Positions 24,955-35,382 are shown, counted from the first letter of the stretch. The stretch is DNA of 64,000 nt from JANLSE01 sp038214135 (GCA_038214135.1 JBBQSD010000012.1:1-64000), one strand, 5' to 3'. The notes: generated by a model from the letters alone, not told the origin. A program made the numbers and translations.

Positions 24955-27900
24955 TTAGCTCTTCACGGGTTCTGCCGCAAGTTGCTGATAGTGTTCCCAT
25001 TGAACTTGAATGGCATGTTGGCTTTCGTGGAGCAGCAGTTCTGCACGCTCTGGGTCACTCTGGCGCAGCATTTGGTAGCGGGTTTCGTTATAGATATACT
25101 GCTCAAGCGGCACACTGGGGGCCTTCGAGTCAATTGTTAGCGGGGATTGGCCCTGTGCTGCTAATGTCGGGTTGTAGCGATAGAGCAGCCAGTGTCCACT
25201 CTGCACCGCCAATTTTTGTTGACTAAGCCCCTGGCGCATATCGATTCCGTGTGAAATACAATGGCTGTAGGCAACAATCAGCGATGGACCATCGTAGGCT
25301 TCGGCTTCCTGGAAGGCCTTGAGAGTCTGCTGATCATCGGCACCCATTGCGACACGGCTAACATAGACATTGCCATACGACATGGCGATCATGCCCAGAT
25401 CCTTCTTGGCCGTCCCTTTGCCACGCGCCGCAAACTTCGCCACTGCACCACGGGGAGTCGATTTTGAGGATTGGCCGCCGGTATTGGAATAGACCTCGGT
25501 GTCGAGCACAAGCACATTGACATTGCGCCCTGATGCGAGCACATGATCGAGCCCACCAAAGCCAATATCGTAGGCCCAACCATCGCCACCGATGATCCAC
25601 ACGCTCTTCTTCACCAGGGCATCGGCGAGGCTTTGCAGCATTTCGATTGATGAACGCAGCGCTGGAGTGCTGACATCGCCATTCAGCAGTTGCTGGAGTT
25701 GGCTCTTCAGCAGTACAACCCGCTCACGCTGGGCAGCAATCCCGGCATCGGTTGATTGATCGGCGTTCAGCAGTTCCTGCGTGAGGTTGGCATCGATCAA
25801 TGCGGCAAGTCGGGTCAGCAATGCGTGGGCCTGATCGGTCTGCTGATCCAGCGAGAGGCGCATACCCAAACCAAATTCGGCGTTATCCTCGAACAGCGAA
25901 TTCGACCAGGCTGGCCCGCGGCCATCGCGCCCAACCGACCATGGTGTTGTTGGCAGGTTGCCGCCATAGATCGATGAACAACCAGTGGCATTGGCAACCA
26001 CCATGCGGTCGCCAAACAGTTGGGTGGCCAGCTTGACATAGGGCGTCTCGCCACAGCCAGAACAGGCACCCGAGAACTCAAACAGCGGAATGATCAACTG
26101 CGAGTTTTTGATGGTTCCCAGGCCAACTTGAACACGCTCGGTTTCGGGCAGTTCCTGGAAGAATTCCCAGTTGGCGCGTTCACTCTGGCGCAGTGGCGGC
26201 TGCGGAGCCATGTTGATCGCCTTGCGGCCAACCTGACGCTTATCCTTGACTGGGCAGGCCTCGATGCATAGCCCGCAGCCGGTACAATCCTCTGGTGAGA
26301 TCTGCAGCGTATACTGCATGCCAGGGAATTCTTTGAAGCGGGCGGCAGTGGAGCGGAAACTTTCTGGTGCGCCAGCCAATTCGGTCGCGTCATAGATCTT
26401 GGTGCGGATCACGGCATGTGGGCAAACGAACGAACACTTGCCGCATTGGATACATAGATCTGGATCCCAAACCGGAATCTCAAGTGCTAGATTGCGCTTC
26501 TCCCATTGGGCCGTGCCACTTGGATAGGTGCCATCAACTGGCAGCGCACCGACTGGCAGGCTATCGCCATGGCCCGAGATCATTGGGCCGAGAACATTGC
26601 GAACAAATGCTGGTGCGTCCAGTGGTGCAGGCAGACGCATCTCGATTGCTGTTGGCGAGATGCTATGCTGGCTGAGATCAACGAGGTACATGTTTTCGAG
26701 AGCCGCATCGACAGCCCGCTCATTCTGGCGCACAACCGTCGCCCCACGCTTGCCATAAGTCTTGGTGATCGCCTTCTTGATCTGCTCGATGGCTTCCTCG
26801 CGGGGCAACACGCCACTCAGCGCAAAGAAACATGTTTGCATGACGGTATTGACCCGCCGCCCCATGCCACTTTCCTGGGCAACTCTATCGGCATCGATCA
26901 CATACAAGCGGATCTGCTTTTCGAGCAGTTCTTGCTGAACATCACGCGGCAGATATTCCCAGATTGTTTCTGGCCCATATGGGCTATTGAGCAGGAAGAT
27001 CGCGCCAGAAACCGCATGCTGCAACACATTGACCCGTTCCAGGAAGGTAAACTGGCTGCAGGCCACGAACCCGGCCTGGTCGATCAGATAGGGTGCTCGG
27101 ATGGGATACGGGCCAAATCGCAGATGCGAGACCGTCATCGATCCAGATTTCTTCGAGTCATAGACGAAATAGCCCTGGGCATAATTATCGGTTTCTTCGC
27201 CAATAATCTTGATTGCATTCTTGTTGGCACCAACCGTGCCATCGGAGCCAAGTCCATAGAACAGACAGCGCACGGTGGCCGCATGCTCAATCGAGAATGT
27301 CGGGTCGTATTCTAGGCTAGTATGGCCAACATCATCGATAATGCCAACCGTAAAATGATTCTTGGGCTGCGCTTTGGCTAGTTCATCGAAGATACCCTTG
27401 ATCATCGCAGGAGTAAATTCCTTCGAGCCCAGGCCATAGCGCCCACCAACTACCATCAATGATTGTTGGGGATTATTGGTTTCTTGCAGGGAGGACATAA
27501 TATCGAGATACAGTGGCTCGCCAACACTACCTGGTTCTTTGGTTCGATCAAGCACCGCAATACGCTGGACTGTTGGCGGAAGCGCACGCCGCAGTGCTGC
27601 ACTATCAAACGGGCGGAACAGCCGCACATTAATACAGCCAACTTTCTCGCCACGATCTGCTAGGAAGCGCACCGTTTCGGCAACCGCCTCAGCAGCAGAA
27701 CCCATCAGAATGATCACCCGTTCGGCATCGGGCGCACCGGCATAATCGAACAGATCATAATGGCGGCCAGTCAGTTTCGCAAACTGCGCCAGTGTCTCGG
27801 CCACAATTCCTGGCGTTGCCGTATAGAATGGGTTGACCGTCTCCCGGCCCTGGAAGTAGGTATCCGGGTTTTGGGCGGTACCACGGATGAACGGACGATC

Positions 27901-28530
27901 CGATGAAAGGCCGCGCATGCGATGGGCATGCACCAGGCTATCGTCGATCAGGGCACGCAGGGTTTCTTCACCAAGCAGGGCGATCTTATTGATCTCGTGT
28001 GAGGTCCGGTAGCCATCAAAGAAGTGCAGGAATGGCACGCGCGCCCGCAGTGTGGCGCTATGAGCAACTGCCGCCATATCCTGGGCTTCCTGGGCATTCC
28101 GCGATGCCAACATGGCCCAGCCAGTTGCACGGCAGGCCATCACATCAGAATGATCGCCAAAGATCGAAAGACCCTGGGCTGCCAAGGCGCGTGCAGCAAT
28201 ATGAAAGACCGTCGATGTCAGTTCGCCAGCGATCTTATACATGTTCGGAATCATCAGCAGCAAGCCCTGCGATGCCGTAAATGTCGTGGCCAGTGCGCCT
28301 GTTTGGAGCGCACCATGCAGCGCACCGGCTGCGCCACCCTCGGATTGCATCTCGATCACATGCGGAACCACACCCCACAGATTGGGTTGGTGTGTCGCCG
28401 CCCAACTATCAGCAGATTCGCCCATTGGCGTGGAGGGGGTGATTGGGTAGATCGCAATAACTTCACTCAGCCGATATGCGACATTTGCCGCTGCTTCATT
28501 TCCATCAATTGTGATTTGTGTCGCGTCCAT
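24955..28530 (-). CDS. nifJ: pyruvate:ferredoxin (flavodoxin) oxidoreductase
   Basis: Single-chain PFOR of 1191 residues, converting pyruvate and CoA to acetyl-CoA and CO2 with reduction of ferredoxin; reversible in carbon fixation. Domain order is standard: pyruvate-binding domain (AIYPITPSTPMGE), CoA-binding part, two-cluster ferredoxin domain (CIQCGKCSFVCP near residue 695, CTGCGLCIEACP near 750) and the C-terminal TPP domain. That last domain carries the proximal cluster Cys in FSGACSGCGETPY plus GGDGWAYDIGFGGLDH and LDTEVYSNTGGQSS. Oxygen-sensitive clusters imply use under anoxic or low-oxygen conditions. The start at 28530 is supported by GGAG nearby. Confidence 0.96.
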   Translation of the reverse strand: MDATQITIDGNEAAANVAYRLSEVIAIYPITPSTPMGESADSWAATHQPNLWGVVPHVIEMQSEGGAAGALHGALQTGALATTFTASQGLLLMIPNMYKIAGELTSTVFHIAARALAAQGLSIFGDHSDVMACRATGWAMLASRNAQEAQDMAAVAHSATLRARVPFLHFFDGYRTSHEINKIALLGEETLRALIDDSLVHAHRMRGLSSDRPFIRGTAQNPDTYFQGRETVNPFYTATPGIVAETLAQFAKLTGRHYDLFDYAGAPDAERVIILMGSAAEAVAETVRFLADRGEKVGCINVRLFRPFDSAALRRALPPTVQRIAVLDRTKEPGSVGEPLYLDIMSSLQETNNPQQSLMVVGGRYGLGSKEFTPAMIKGIFDELAKAQPKNHFTVGIIDDVGHTSLEYDPTFSIEHAATVRCLFYGLGSDGTVGANKNAIKIIGEETDNYAQGYFVYDSKKSGSMTVSHLRFGPYPIRAPYLIDQAGFVACSQFTFLERVNVLQHAVSGAIFLLNSPYGPETIWEYLPRDVQQELLEKQIRLYVIDADRVAQESGMGRRVNTVMQTCFFALSGVLPREEAIEQIKKAITKTYGKRGATVVRQNERAVDAALENMYLVDLSQHSISPTAIEMRLPAPLDAPAFVRNVLGPMISGHGDSLPVGALPVDGTYPSGTAQWEKRNLALEIPVWDPDLCIQCGKCSFVCPHAVIRTKIYDATELAGAPESFRSTAARFKEFPGMQYTLQISPEDCTGCGLCIEACPVKDKRQVGRKAINMAPQPPLRQSERANWEFFQELPETERVQVGLGTIKNSQLIIPLFEFSGACSGCGETPYVKLATQLFGDRMVVANATGCSSIYGGNLPTTPWSVGRDGRGPAWSNSLFEDNAEFGLGMRLSLDQQTDQAHALLTRLAALIDANLTQELLNADQSTDAGIAAQRERVVLLKSQLQQLLNGDVSTPALRSSIEMLQSLADALVKKSVWIIGGDGWAYDIGFGGLDHVLASGRNVNVLVLDTEVYSNTGGQSSKSTPRGAVAKFAARGKGTAKKDLGMIAMSYGNVYVSRVAMGADDQQTLKAFQEAEAYDGPSLIVAYSHCISHGIDMRQGLSQQKLAVQSGHWLLYRYNPTLAAQGQSPLTIDSKAPSVPLEQYIYNETRYQMLRQSDPERAELLLHESQHAIQVQWEHYQQLAAEPVKS

Positions 28531-28552
28531 TACGCGCTCCTCTATATTGAAC

Positions 28553-28611
28553 AGACGCGAGGCAGCGCGTCTTTACGTGTTTGCGTTCAGACACGAGGCA
28601 TCGTGTCGCTA
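28553..28611. repeat. two REP-like palindromes upstream of nifJ
   Basis: AGACGCG (28553-28559)/CGCGTCT (28566-28572), and GACACGA (28590-28596)/TCGTGTC (28601-28607) followed by GCTAC. On the minus strand the second begins GTAG, and its TAG (28609-28611) is the stop of the CBS-domain remnant. Confidence 0.75.
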
Positions 28612-28854
28612 CGGATTCGTGTGCTCATTATCCAGCCGCTGGACAAGTGCTTCAAACAGATCGCTTTCGGTAAGGATGCCAAGCACATTGTGCTGTTCCT
28701 CCACAACTGGTAGGCCACCAATCTTGTTTTCGATCATCAGCAGGGTAGAAATGCCACAGCGGAGCGTTTCAAGAGAAGCGCTCTGGCCTTGTAGACACTC
28801 CTGTTCTGGGTTATAGAATAGCAGCCGCGCTGATCGGAGTGTGTTGTCATGTCT
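28609..28854 (-). pseudogene. CBS-domain gene remnant
   Basis: A minus-strand frame of 81 codons with no ATG, GTG or TTG at a sensible position. It ends IENKIGGLPVVEEQHNVLGI followed by LTESDLFEALVQRLDN, the unmistakable second half of a CBS domain (adenosyl-ligand sensing). The preceding part (LLFYNPEQECLQGQSASLET) also fits but the gene start is lost, since a TAA precedes it. Probably the tail of a deleted CBS-pair protein. It lies upstream of nifJ on the same strand. Confidence 0.65.
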
Positions 28855-28977
28855 TTACATACCGTGGGGTTTGGTTATCCTGTAGCCGTTTGCGTAACTG
28901 AACTGTGACTATGGATGTTATGCTTATGTATCAGCCAACCAAGCCATCAGCCGAGAGAACGATAGATGCCCCAGAAT

Positions 28978-28997
28978 CCGCAGGTTAAAGCCTGCGG
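28978..28997. repeat. CCGCAGG/CCTGCGG palindrome
   Basis: CCGCAGG (28978-28984) and CCTGCGG (28991-28997), followed by a half copy GAAGCCTGCGGCCAGG near 29022. Same type as 8842-8861. Confidence 0.6.
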
Positions 28998-29112
28998 CCA
29001 GGGGTACGACCAAGGGACGATGAAGCCTGCGGCCAGGAGATGATGTACCAGAGCCGCATGGTTCTCAGCGTTTGGGACCTGAATACTGTAAGCTTAAGCG
29101 AAGCGACAAAAC

Positions 29113-30636
29113 ATGATGTTGATTGGTGATTGGCTTGATCGGCGGGCGCAACTGAGCCCGGAGAAGGTGGCCCTGATCGATGCACTGCATGGCATGCGAC
29201 CGATCACCTACCGCGATTGGAACCGCGCTGCCAATCGAACGGCCAACTTCCTACGGGCGCTTGGTGTTGAGCGCGGGGATCGCGTGGCCATCCTGGCCCA
29301 CAATTGTGTTGAGTATCTTGATTTGTGGTTTGCCTGCGGAAAGATCGGTGCGATCCTCCAGGCGCTCAACTGGCGTCTTACTATGCACGAGTTGGCTGCC
29401 CTGATTGCGGATGCCCAGCCGACTGTGCTTGTCTATGGGGCCGAATTCGCCGCCCAGGTTGCTAACATCTGCGCCGATCTGCCTATTGACTTGATTGCCC
29501 TTGACCCACAAACATCAGAACATGATCTGATACCATTTACAGCATGTGAGCAATATTCCGACACACCACCGCCTGCGATTGCGCTGGATTGGAACGATGC
29601 CTGGGTGATCTGTTACACTGGTGGCAGCACTGGCCTGCCGAAAGGCGCGCTACTGACGCATGGCAGCATCACATGGAATGCGATCAACACGATCACGAGC
29701 TGGGGGCTTACGCCGGACGATACCACGATTTTGAATGCGCCATTGTTCCACACAGGTGGCCTGAATGTCTTTACCGCGCCATTGGTGTATATTGGTGGAA
29801 CATCGATTGTCTGCCGGGGGTTTGATGCGGCCCAGGTTTTTGATCTGATCCGTGATGCAGGCGTGACGCTCTATTTTGGCGTTCCGACGACCTTTATCAC
29901 ATTGCAGCAGCATCCGCGCTGGTGGACGGGCGATTTCAGCAGGCTCAAATTGATCATCAGCGGTGGGGCACCATGCCCGCTGCCGGTGTTCGAGCGTTTC
30001 TGGGAGCGCGGGGTTGATTTCAAAACCGGCTATGGCCTGACTGAGGCTGGACCGAACACCTTCTGGTTGCCAGCCGCCGATGTGCGCCGCAAACCTGGTG
30101 CTGTTGGCTACCCGCTGATGCATATTGATCTACGAATCATTGCGCCGGATGGGCAGATGTGTGGCCCAGATCAGGTAGGCGAATTGCAGATTCGTGGGCC
30201 ACATGTGTGTGCTGGGTACTGGAATAACACAGCAGAGACGGCCAGCGCATTTGTGGATGGATGGCTGCGGACTGGCGATCTAGCCAGTTTTGACGCCGAT
30301 AGGTGCTATTCAATCGTTGGGCGGCTGAAGGATGTGATCATCTCGGGTGGCGAGAATATCTATCCAGCTGAAGTCGAGAGTGTGCTGGCAGGCCATCCCG
30401 CAATTGCCGAAATTACCCTAATTGGCATTGCTGATCCAACCTGGGGCGAAGTAGGGCGGGCCATTATCGTCGTGCGGCCAACACATCGATTTGATCAGGC
30501 AGCATTTCTGGCCTATGGGCGCGAGCGATTGGCGGGCTACAAGCTGCCAAAGAGTGTTGTGGTGGTTGATTCGATCCCAAAGACAGCGGCTGGCAAGGTG
30601 GATCGGTTATGGTTGAAACAGCAGTATGGATTATAA
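29113..30636 (+). CDS. acyl-CoA synthetase (AMP-forming)
   Basis: 507-residue member of the adenylate-forming (ANL) superfamily; activates a carboxylic acid with ATP and joins it to CoA. Motifs: P-loop-like YTGGSTGLPKGALLTH (about residue 165), the acyl pocket segment, A5-like KTGYGLTEAGP, A7/A8 block WLRTGDLASFD and GRLKDVIISGGENIYPAEVE, and the catalytic Lys near the end in PKTAAGKVDR. Long- or medium-chain fatty acids are likely substrates, but the acid cannot be fixed. No tight operon partner. Confidence 0.9.
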   Translation: MMLIGDWLDRRAQLSPEKVALIDALHGMRPITYRDWNRAANRTANFLRALGVERGDRVAILAHNCVEYLDLWFACGKIGAILQALNWRLTMHELAALIADAQPTVLVYGAEFAAQVANICADLPIDLIALDPQTSEHDLIPFTACEQYSDTPPPAIALDWNDAWVICYTGGSTGLPKGALLTHGSITWNAINTITSWGLTPDDTTILNAPLFHTGGLNVFTAPLVYIGGTSIVCRGFDAAQVFDLIRDAGVTLYFGVPTTFITLQQHPRWWTGDFSRLKLIISGGAPCPLPVFERFWERGVDFKTGYGLTEAGPNTFWLPAADVRRKPGAVGYPLMHIDLRIIAPDGQMCGPDQVGELQIRGPHVCAGYWNNTAETASAFVDGWLRTGDLASFDADRCYSIVGRLKDVIISGGENIYPAEVESVLAGHPAIAEITLIGIADPTWGEVGRAIIVVRPTHRFDQAAFLAYGRERLAGYKLPKSVVVVDSIPKTAAGKVDRLWLKQQYGL

Positions 30637-30953
30637 GCTTACAGTGTTCATCTGGCGGGACTACGCGCCCCGCGCCTGCGTTCAGGAACTCTTTCGCAGG
30701 GCTACGCGCCCCAGATGGCTTTCGCAGGGCTACGCGCCCCGCACCCGCGGTCGGGGTGGGCCGCCACCCCAACTCCCCCGGCCAGGGACCTTGTCCCTGG
30801 ACCCTGAATGGAACATCATGGCTTGCTAGTATTTGTGTGTCATGCTACGGCTGCAATCGATAAACCGCTGTGAAAATAGTTTGTTCGCATAGTTCTTGGT
30901 TCTTGTGCGCTTGTTCTATCGGCTATCGGCTAGTTCACACAAAGGAGTGCCTC
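30637..30953. repeat. intergenic direct repeats and GC-rich palindromes
   Basis: CTTTCGCAGGGCTACGCGCC occurs twice in tandem (around 30688 and 30720) with a partial third copy before. They are followed by GGGGTGG/CCACCCC and CCAGGGAC/GTCCCTGG palindromes (30755-30800). No gene. The AAAGGAG at 30941 is the ribosome site of the next gene. Confidence 0.7.
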
Positions 30954-32018
30954 ATGAGCAGTATCCCATTGATGGGCGGCATCACATCACGCATGGTCGA
31001 AACCCCACGAATCGCGCTACATGTTCGGTTCGCCGGGCCACATGATGGTATTCCAGTAGTATTCGTGCATGGCAATGCATCATCGGCAACCTATTGGGAG
31101 GAAGAGATGTTGGCGCTCCCAAGCGGCTTCTGGGCGATTGCGCCGGATCTGCGCGGCTATGGCGATACCGAGGATAAGCTGGTTGATTCGACGCGTGGCC
31201 TTGGCGATTGGGTTGATGATCTGCTTGGCCTGATGGAAACGCTTGAAATCTCTAGGTATCATGTTGTTGGGCATTCGCTTGGTGGCACCATCGTTCTGAA
31301 TATGATTGCAGCTGCTGGTGCGGCAATTTTTACGGCAACGGTAGCTGCGCCTGGTTCGCCATATGGCTATGGTGGCTCAAAGGGTTTGGATGGGCAGCCC
31401 TGCTATGCCGATTATGCCGGATCGGGTGGCGGGATCGTCAATGCCGAATTTGCGCGGCTGATCTCGATTGGCGACCGAACGAGCGATAATCCGCAGGCAT
31501 CGCCACGGGTCGTAATGAACAGCTTCTACTGGAAGCCGCCCTTCATCCCAGCACGTGAGGAGGAGCTGCTTTCGGGGCTGCTGAGCGAGAAGATCGGCAC
31601 CGATAAATACCCAGGCGATTTTGTTCCATCACAGAACTGGCCGCGGGTTGCGCCGGGCGTGCTGGGGCCGACAAACGCACTCTCACCAAAATATGTTGGC
31701 AATAGTGTTGAGCGGCTGATTGGCGCTGAATATAAGCCGCCGATTCTGTGGGTGCGTGGTGCCGATGACCAGATCGTTTCGGATACATCGCTGTTTGATT
31801 TCGGCACCCTGGGAGCCTATGGGTATGTGCCCGGCTGGCCAGGCCAGGAGATCTACCCATCGCAGCCGATGGTGAGCCAGATGCGAACGGTGCTGGATGT
31901 GTATGTGGCCAATGGCGGCCAGTACCAGGAAGTTACCCTGGCCGAATGTGGCCACACACCATACCTGGAGAAACCAGGCGAATTTCGCTATGTGTTTCAT
32001 GATCTGCTTGTGCGGTAG
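30954..32018 (+). CDS. alpha/beta hydrolase
   Basis: 354-residue alpha/beta-fold hydrolase. Oxyanion-hole region VVFVHGNASSATYW, then APDLRGYGDTED, nucleophile elbow VVGHSLGGTIV (Ser), acid in WVRGADDQIVSD and the catalytic His in LAECGHTPYLEKP. The frame extends to 30870, but AAAGGAG seven bases before the ATG at 30954 fixes the start. A roughly 90-residue insertion between nucleophile and acid (about 130-260) forms the cap. Substrate unknown; esterase, lipase or haloperoxidase-like activity is possible. Confidence 0.88.
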   Translation: MSSIPLMGGITSRMVETPRIALHVRFAGPHDGIPVVFVHGNASSATYWEEEMLALPSGFWAIAPDLRGYGDTEDKLVDSTRGLGDWVDDLLGLMETLEISRYHVVGHSLGGTIVLNMIAAAGAAIFTATVAAPGSPYGYGGSKGLDGQPCYADYAGSGGGIVNAEFARLISIGDRTSDNPQASPRVVMNSFYWKPPFIPAREEELLSGLLSEKIGTDKYPGDFVPSQNWPRVAPGVLGPTNALSPKYVGNSVERLIGAEYKPPILWVRGADDQIVSDTSLFDFGTLGAYGYVPGWPGQEIYPSQPMVSQMRTVLDVYVANGGQYQEVTLAECGHTPYLEKPGEFRYVFHDLLVR

Positions 32019-32235
32019 CTCCCGCACCTTCACCCCAACCCCTGACCCCCTGACCCCTCTCCCACACCGGGGCGAGGGGGATTGCCGCATTGCGAACCCT
32101 TCGCACCCCTCCCCACCGGTGGGGGAGGGGTTGGGGAGAGGGGGATCAGCATGGGTCCGAAAAAACCCTTCACCTGAAAAGAGGTGGGTGAGGGGTAATG
32201 TTTGCAATGTAGGGCAATCATTCTCCAGCCGCATT
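32019..32235. repeat. C/G-rich repeat cluster
   Basis: Repeated CCCCTGACC/CCCTCTCCC units and a strong palindrome at 32106-32130 (CCCCTCCCCACC/GGTGGGGGAGGGG). A related CCCTCACCCCCGGCCCTTC stretch lies at about 32669. Such repeats are common between genes in Chloroflexota. Confidence 0.6.
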
Positions 32236-32649
32236 TCACCCTCTAACGAGCGCCCTTGCCCAATTAAGCGACTGTTGCACGATTTCGTTGATCCGCGCTA
32301 CCCAGGGGTTCGGCTGGCCGACATCTGGAACGGGCGTGGCACGCAACCCAAACTCGGCCATGGTCAATGTGCAGGCATGCCACGGGCCAACACAAGCCAA
32401 CCGTCCAGTTGCATATTCGCCAGGTAACACAACATCGGCGATATAGCTCAGGCAGGTTTCGCGGGCGGGCACGCAGTGGGCGTTCTCAACCCGTACATCA
32501 TCGGTGGGCGCTCCAGCGCGCATGAGCGTAGCCGCAACCGCCTGCTCGATTGTGGTTGGCGGCAGGGTTAAGAGCGCCCCACGCACACCAACTCCCAAAC
32601 TTCCCATGAGGAGTAGCATCAGGAGTGCCATCAGCCGACGGCGCATCAT
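32236..32649 (-). CDS. hypothetical secreted protein
   Basis: 137 residues with a signal peptide (MMRRRLMALLMLLLMGSLG..., cleavage near GVRGA). The mature part has four cysteines (AHCVP, ETCLS, LACVG, WHACTL), suggesting two disulfides outside the cytoplasm. No family recognised. Flanked on both sides by GC-rich repeats. Confidence 0.55.
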   Translation of the reverse strand: MMRRRLMALLMLLLMGSLGVGVRGALLTLPPTTIEQAVAATLMRAGAPTDDVRVENAHCVPARETCLSYIADVVLPGEYATGRLACVGPWHACTLTMAEFGLRATPVPDVGQPNPWVARINEIVQQSLNWARALVRG

Positions 32650-33042
32650 AGATCCTTTTGTGAACTGCCCTCACCCCCGGCCCTTCTCCCAGTCGCAGAG
32701 GGGCGGCGCAGCAGCGGTGAGGGAACAAGCGAGCAAGAACCGAGAACCATATTGCCAAGGGATCGAATGTTTCAGGTCTGAAAGAGCGTCGGTGGCTGCT
32801 GCAAGGCCCTTCTGCCAATCAAACCAATGTGCAATTGTGCTGCTGCCGTATGCTGCTAGGTGTGTGGTTTGATACAGTTCAAGGGAATACCGACGGCCTG
32901 AGATGTTGGCTAAACCACATCATCTGAAGGCGAAGAACTACATAGCTATCAAATAGCAGATCCGGGCTTCCCTGTGGTATGAGCTTCTGATACAATCAGC
33001 CATACAAACGACTCATACAGCCACCACATACGGAGAGGCGCG
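32650..33042. other. intergenic region, no gene seen
   Basis: The first part continues the C-rich repeat; a GAACAAGCGAGCAAGAACCG segment at about 32724 recurs in similar form near 24862 and 30896. The rest is the upstream region of the STAND regulator. No promoter was assigned. Confidence 0.4.
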
Positions 33043-35382
33043 ATGGACGACGTATACTCGTTTGGCGCGTGGGTTGGCCGGCGGCGGCGGGCGCTCCGGC
33101 TAACCCAGCATGAGGTTGCGGGTTTGGTCGCCTGCTCGCTGGTGCTGATCCAGAAGATTGAAGCCGATGCGCGCCGCCCATCACCGCAGATGGCGACACG
33201 GCTGGCACAGGTGCTGCAGATTGCACCCGACCATACGGCAACCTTTGTTCGTGTCGCCCGCGCCGAACTGGCTGTTGATCGGCTGCCAGCCCCTGACCAC
33301 GGCACCATACGGATGGTCGTTGGCGCAACGCTGGTTCAGAATCCCACCCAACCGGCGGGAAACGTACCAAGCCAGGTTTCATCGTTTCATGGGCGCGAAC
33401 GTGAGATCCGCGATCTGCACACCTTCCTGCACCAGGATGGCATACGGCTCATCACGCTGACGGGTGCGGGCGGCAGTGGCAAGACTCGCTTGGCGCTGCG
33501 GGCAGCCGATCCCCTACACCACGAATACACGCAGGGAATCTGGTTCATCGACCTGTCCCCAATCAGCGATCCCGAACAGATCGCGACGACCATGGCGCAG
33601 GTGCTGGGTCTCCCCGAGTCGCCCGACCAACCGATCCGCGCTGATGTGCTGAACTGGCTGCGCCAGCGCCAGATCCTGCTGATCCTCGATAATTGCGAAC
33701 AGGTGCTGGCCGGTGTGGTGGATGTGGTTACCGAACTGCTGCGTGGTGCGCCCAGGCTCACGGTGCTGGCGACCAGCCGCATCCCGCTACGGATTACGGG
33801 CGAGCAGGAGTATGTGGTTGCCCCACTTGGGTTGCCACCACCCACCGTTGGCACGTTGAAACCCTCAAACGTTCAAACATTCGACGTGGATCTCAGCCAG
33901 TATGATGCGATTGCGTTGTTCATGAGCCGTGCCCGTGCGGTGCGGGCCGATTTCAGGCTCACCAACGCGAATGCGCCCGCCATCGCCGCGATCTGCGTGG
34001 GCTTGGATGGCCTGCCATTGGCGATTGAGCTGGCCGCAGCCCGTATTCGGCTGTTTCCACCCGAGCAACTGCTCAATCGGCTGAGTTCGGCGCGCCTCCA
34101 CACGCTGACTGGTGGTGCTCGCGATCTCCCGGCACGCCAGCAAACCATCCGCGCCACGATTGATTGGAGCTATCGCCTGCTTACACGACCCCAACACATA
34201 TTGTTCGCACGATTGAGTGTGTTTGTTGGTGGCTGGACACTGGAAGCAGCAGAAGCCATTGGCACTCCATCAATCGATGTTGTCAATCTGCTGGATGGGT
34301 TGGTTGAGCAGAATCTGGTGCGCCTTCAGGAGACGAATGGCGAGCCGCGCTACACCATGCTCGAAACCATTCGCGAATATGCGCTCGAGCGATTAGCAGA
34401 ACGAGGTGAAATCGAACATATTCAGTAACGGCATGCCGAGCATATTGTGGCATTGGCGGAGGAAGCCGAGCCACAGTTGGTTGGAGGCGCAGTACAGCAG
34501 GCACTCGTACGGATCACTGCGGATATGCCAAACGTACGTGCTGCGATCCAGCGGGCTTGCGAAACGGGCGATTGGAACACAGCGGCCCGAATCAGCGCTG
34601 CGCTCAGCGAGTTGTTTCTGTTGGAACAGACCTACGTCATCGAAGGGGCTGGTTGGCTGCGTAGATGTTTGGAGCATGGCACTGAGCTTACGGAGACTTT
34701 GCGAGCGAAGGTTGGGGTGTGCTTTGGGCGCATCCAGGGTCGTGTGCAGCATGATGCATGGATTGATGATGTGCTGCAGGAGAGCCTTGCTATCGCGCAA
34801 CGCAATGATGATGCACATGGTATGGCCCGCGCTATTCTGGTGCGCAGCGAGCAAGCCTGGCGCAGCGGCAACTTGGTCGCTGCCCGTGCCGATGCGGAAG
34901 ATAGGCTTGAGCGCGCAATCCTTGCTGGCGATCAGGTCGGTCAGATTTGGGGCTTCTTCAGTCTCGGCTGGATTCTCGGGAGTGCTGGCGAGTATGCGGA
35001 AGCGCAACGAACCTTCGAGCATGGGCTCATCGCCAGTCGCCGAAACGGGTATGCACACGCCACAGCCAACATGCTGCTTGGCCTGGCCGAGGTTGCATTC
35101 CTCTGCAACACCATCGTGGAGGCGGAAACCCATACCCGCGCACGGCTGCTTGTCGAGCAGCAGCTTGGGAATCGGGCGGGGATTGGATCGTGTTACGAGG
35201 CGCAGGGGGTGCTTGCGTTCAGCCGCAGGGACGATGTACAAGCGATCATACAGTTTGAGGAGGCGCTGCGCCTGTATACCATGTGGATGCCACCCTATGC
35301 AGTGCAAGCGTGTGCTTGGCTAAGCATGGCATCGGCACTGGCGTGGCTCAATCGACAGAGCGAGCGCGAGGTCAACCGATAG
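33043..35382 (+). pseudogene. XRE-HTH / NB-ARC (STAND) / TPR regulator interrupted by an in-frame TAA
   Basis: Two frames, 33043-34428 and 34447-35382, are in the same phase and separated only by TAA at 34426-34428 (EHIQ*RHAEHIVALAEE). Read through, it is 779 residues. It has an XRE helix-turn-helix (LRLTQHEVAGLVACSLVLIQ, 15-70), a STAND ATPase with P-loop LTGAGGSGKTRLAL and Walker B ILLILDNCE, the LATSRIPLRI sensor, the winged part DLPARQQTIRATIDWSYRLL and a TPR-like C-terminal half. The family typically reads RRHAEY in place of the stop. This is a signal-responsive transcription regulator that is probably inactive here. A downstream GTG at 34447 could restart translation of the TPR part. 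Confidence 0.8.

Noticed and set aside
26506..27315. 269-codon plus-strand frame
   Set aside because: Antisense to nifJ and lacks any conserved pattern.
32504..32872. 122-codon plus-strand frame
   Set aside because: Opposite to the secreted hypothetical and running into C-rich repeats; low-complexity translation.
34426..34428. Stop-codon recoding (TAA as sense)
   Set aside because: Many intact genes in the window end with TAA, and only decaying accessory genes carry internal TAA, so mutation is the simpler reading.
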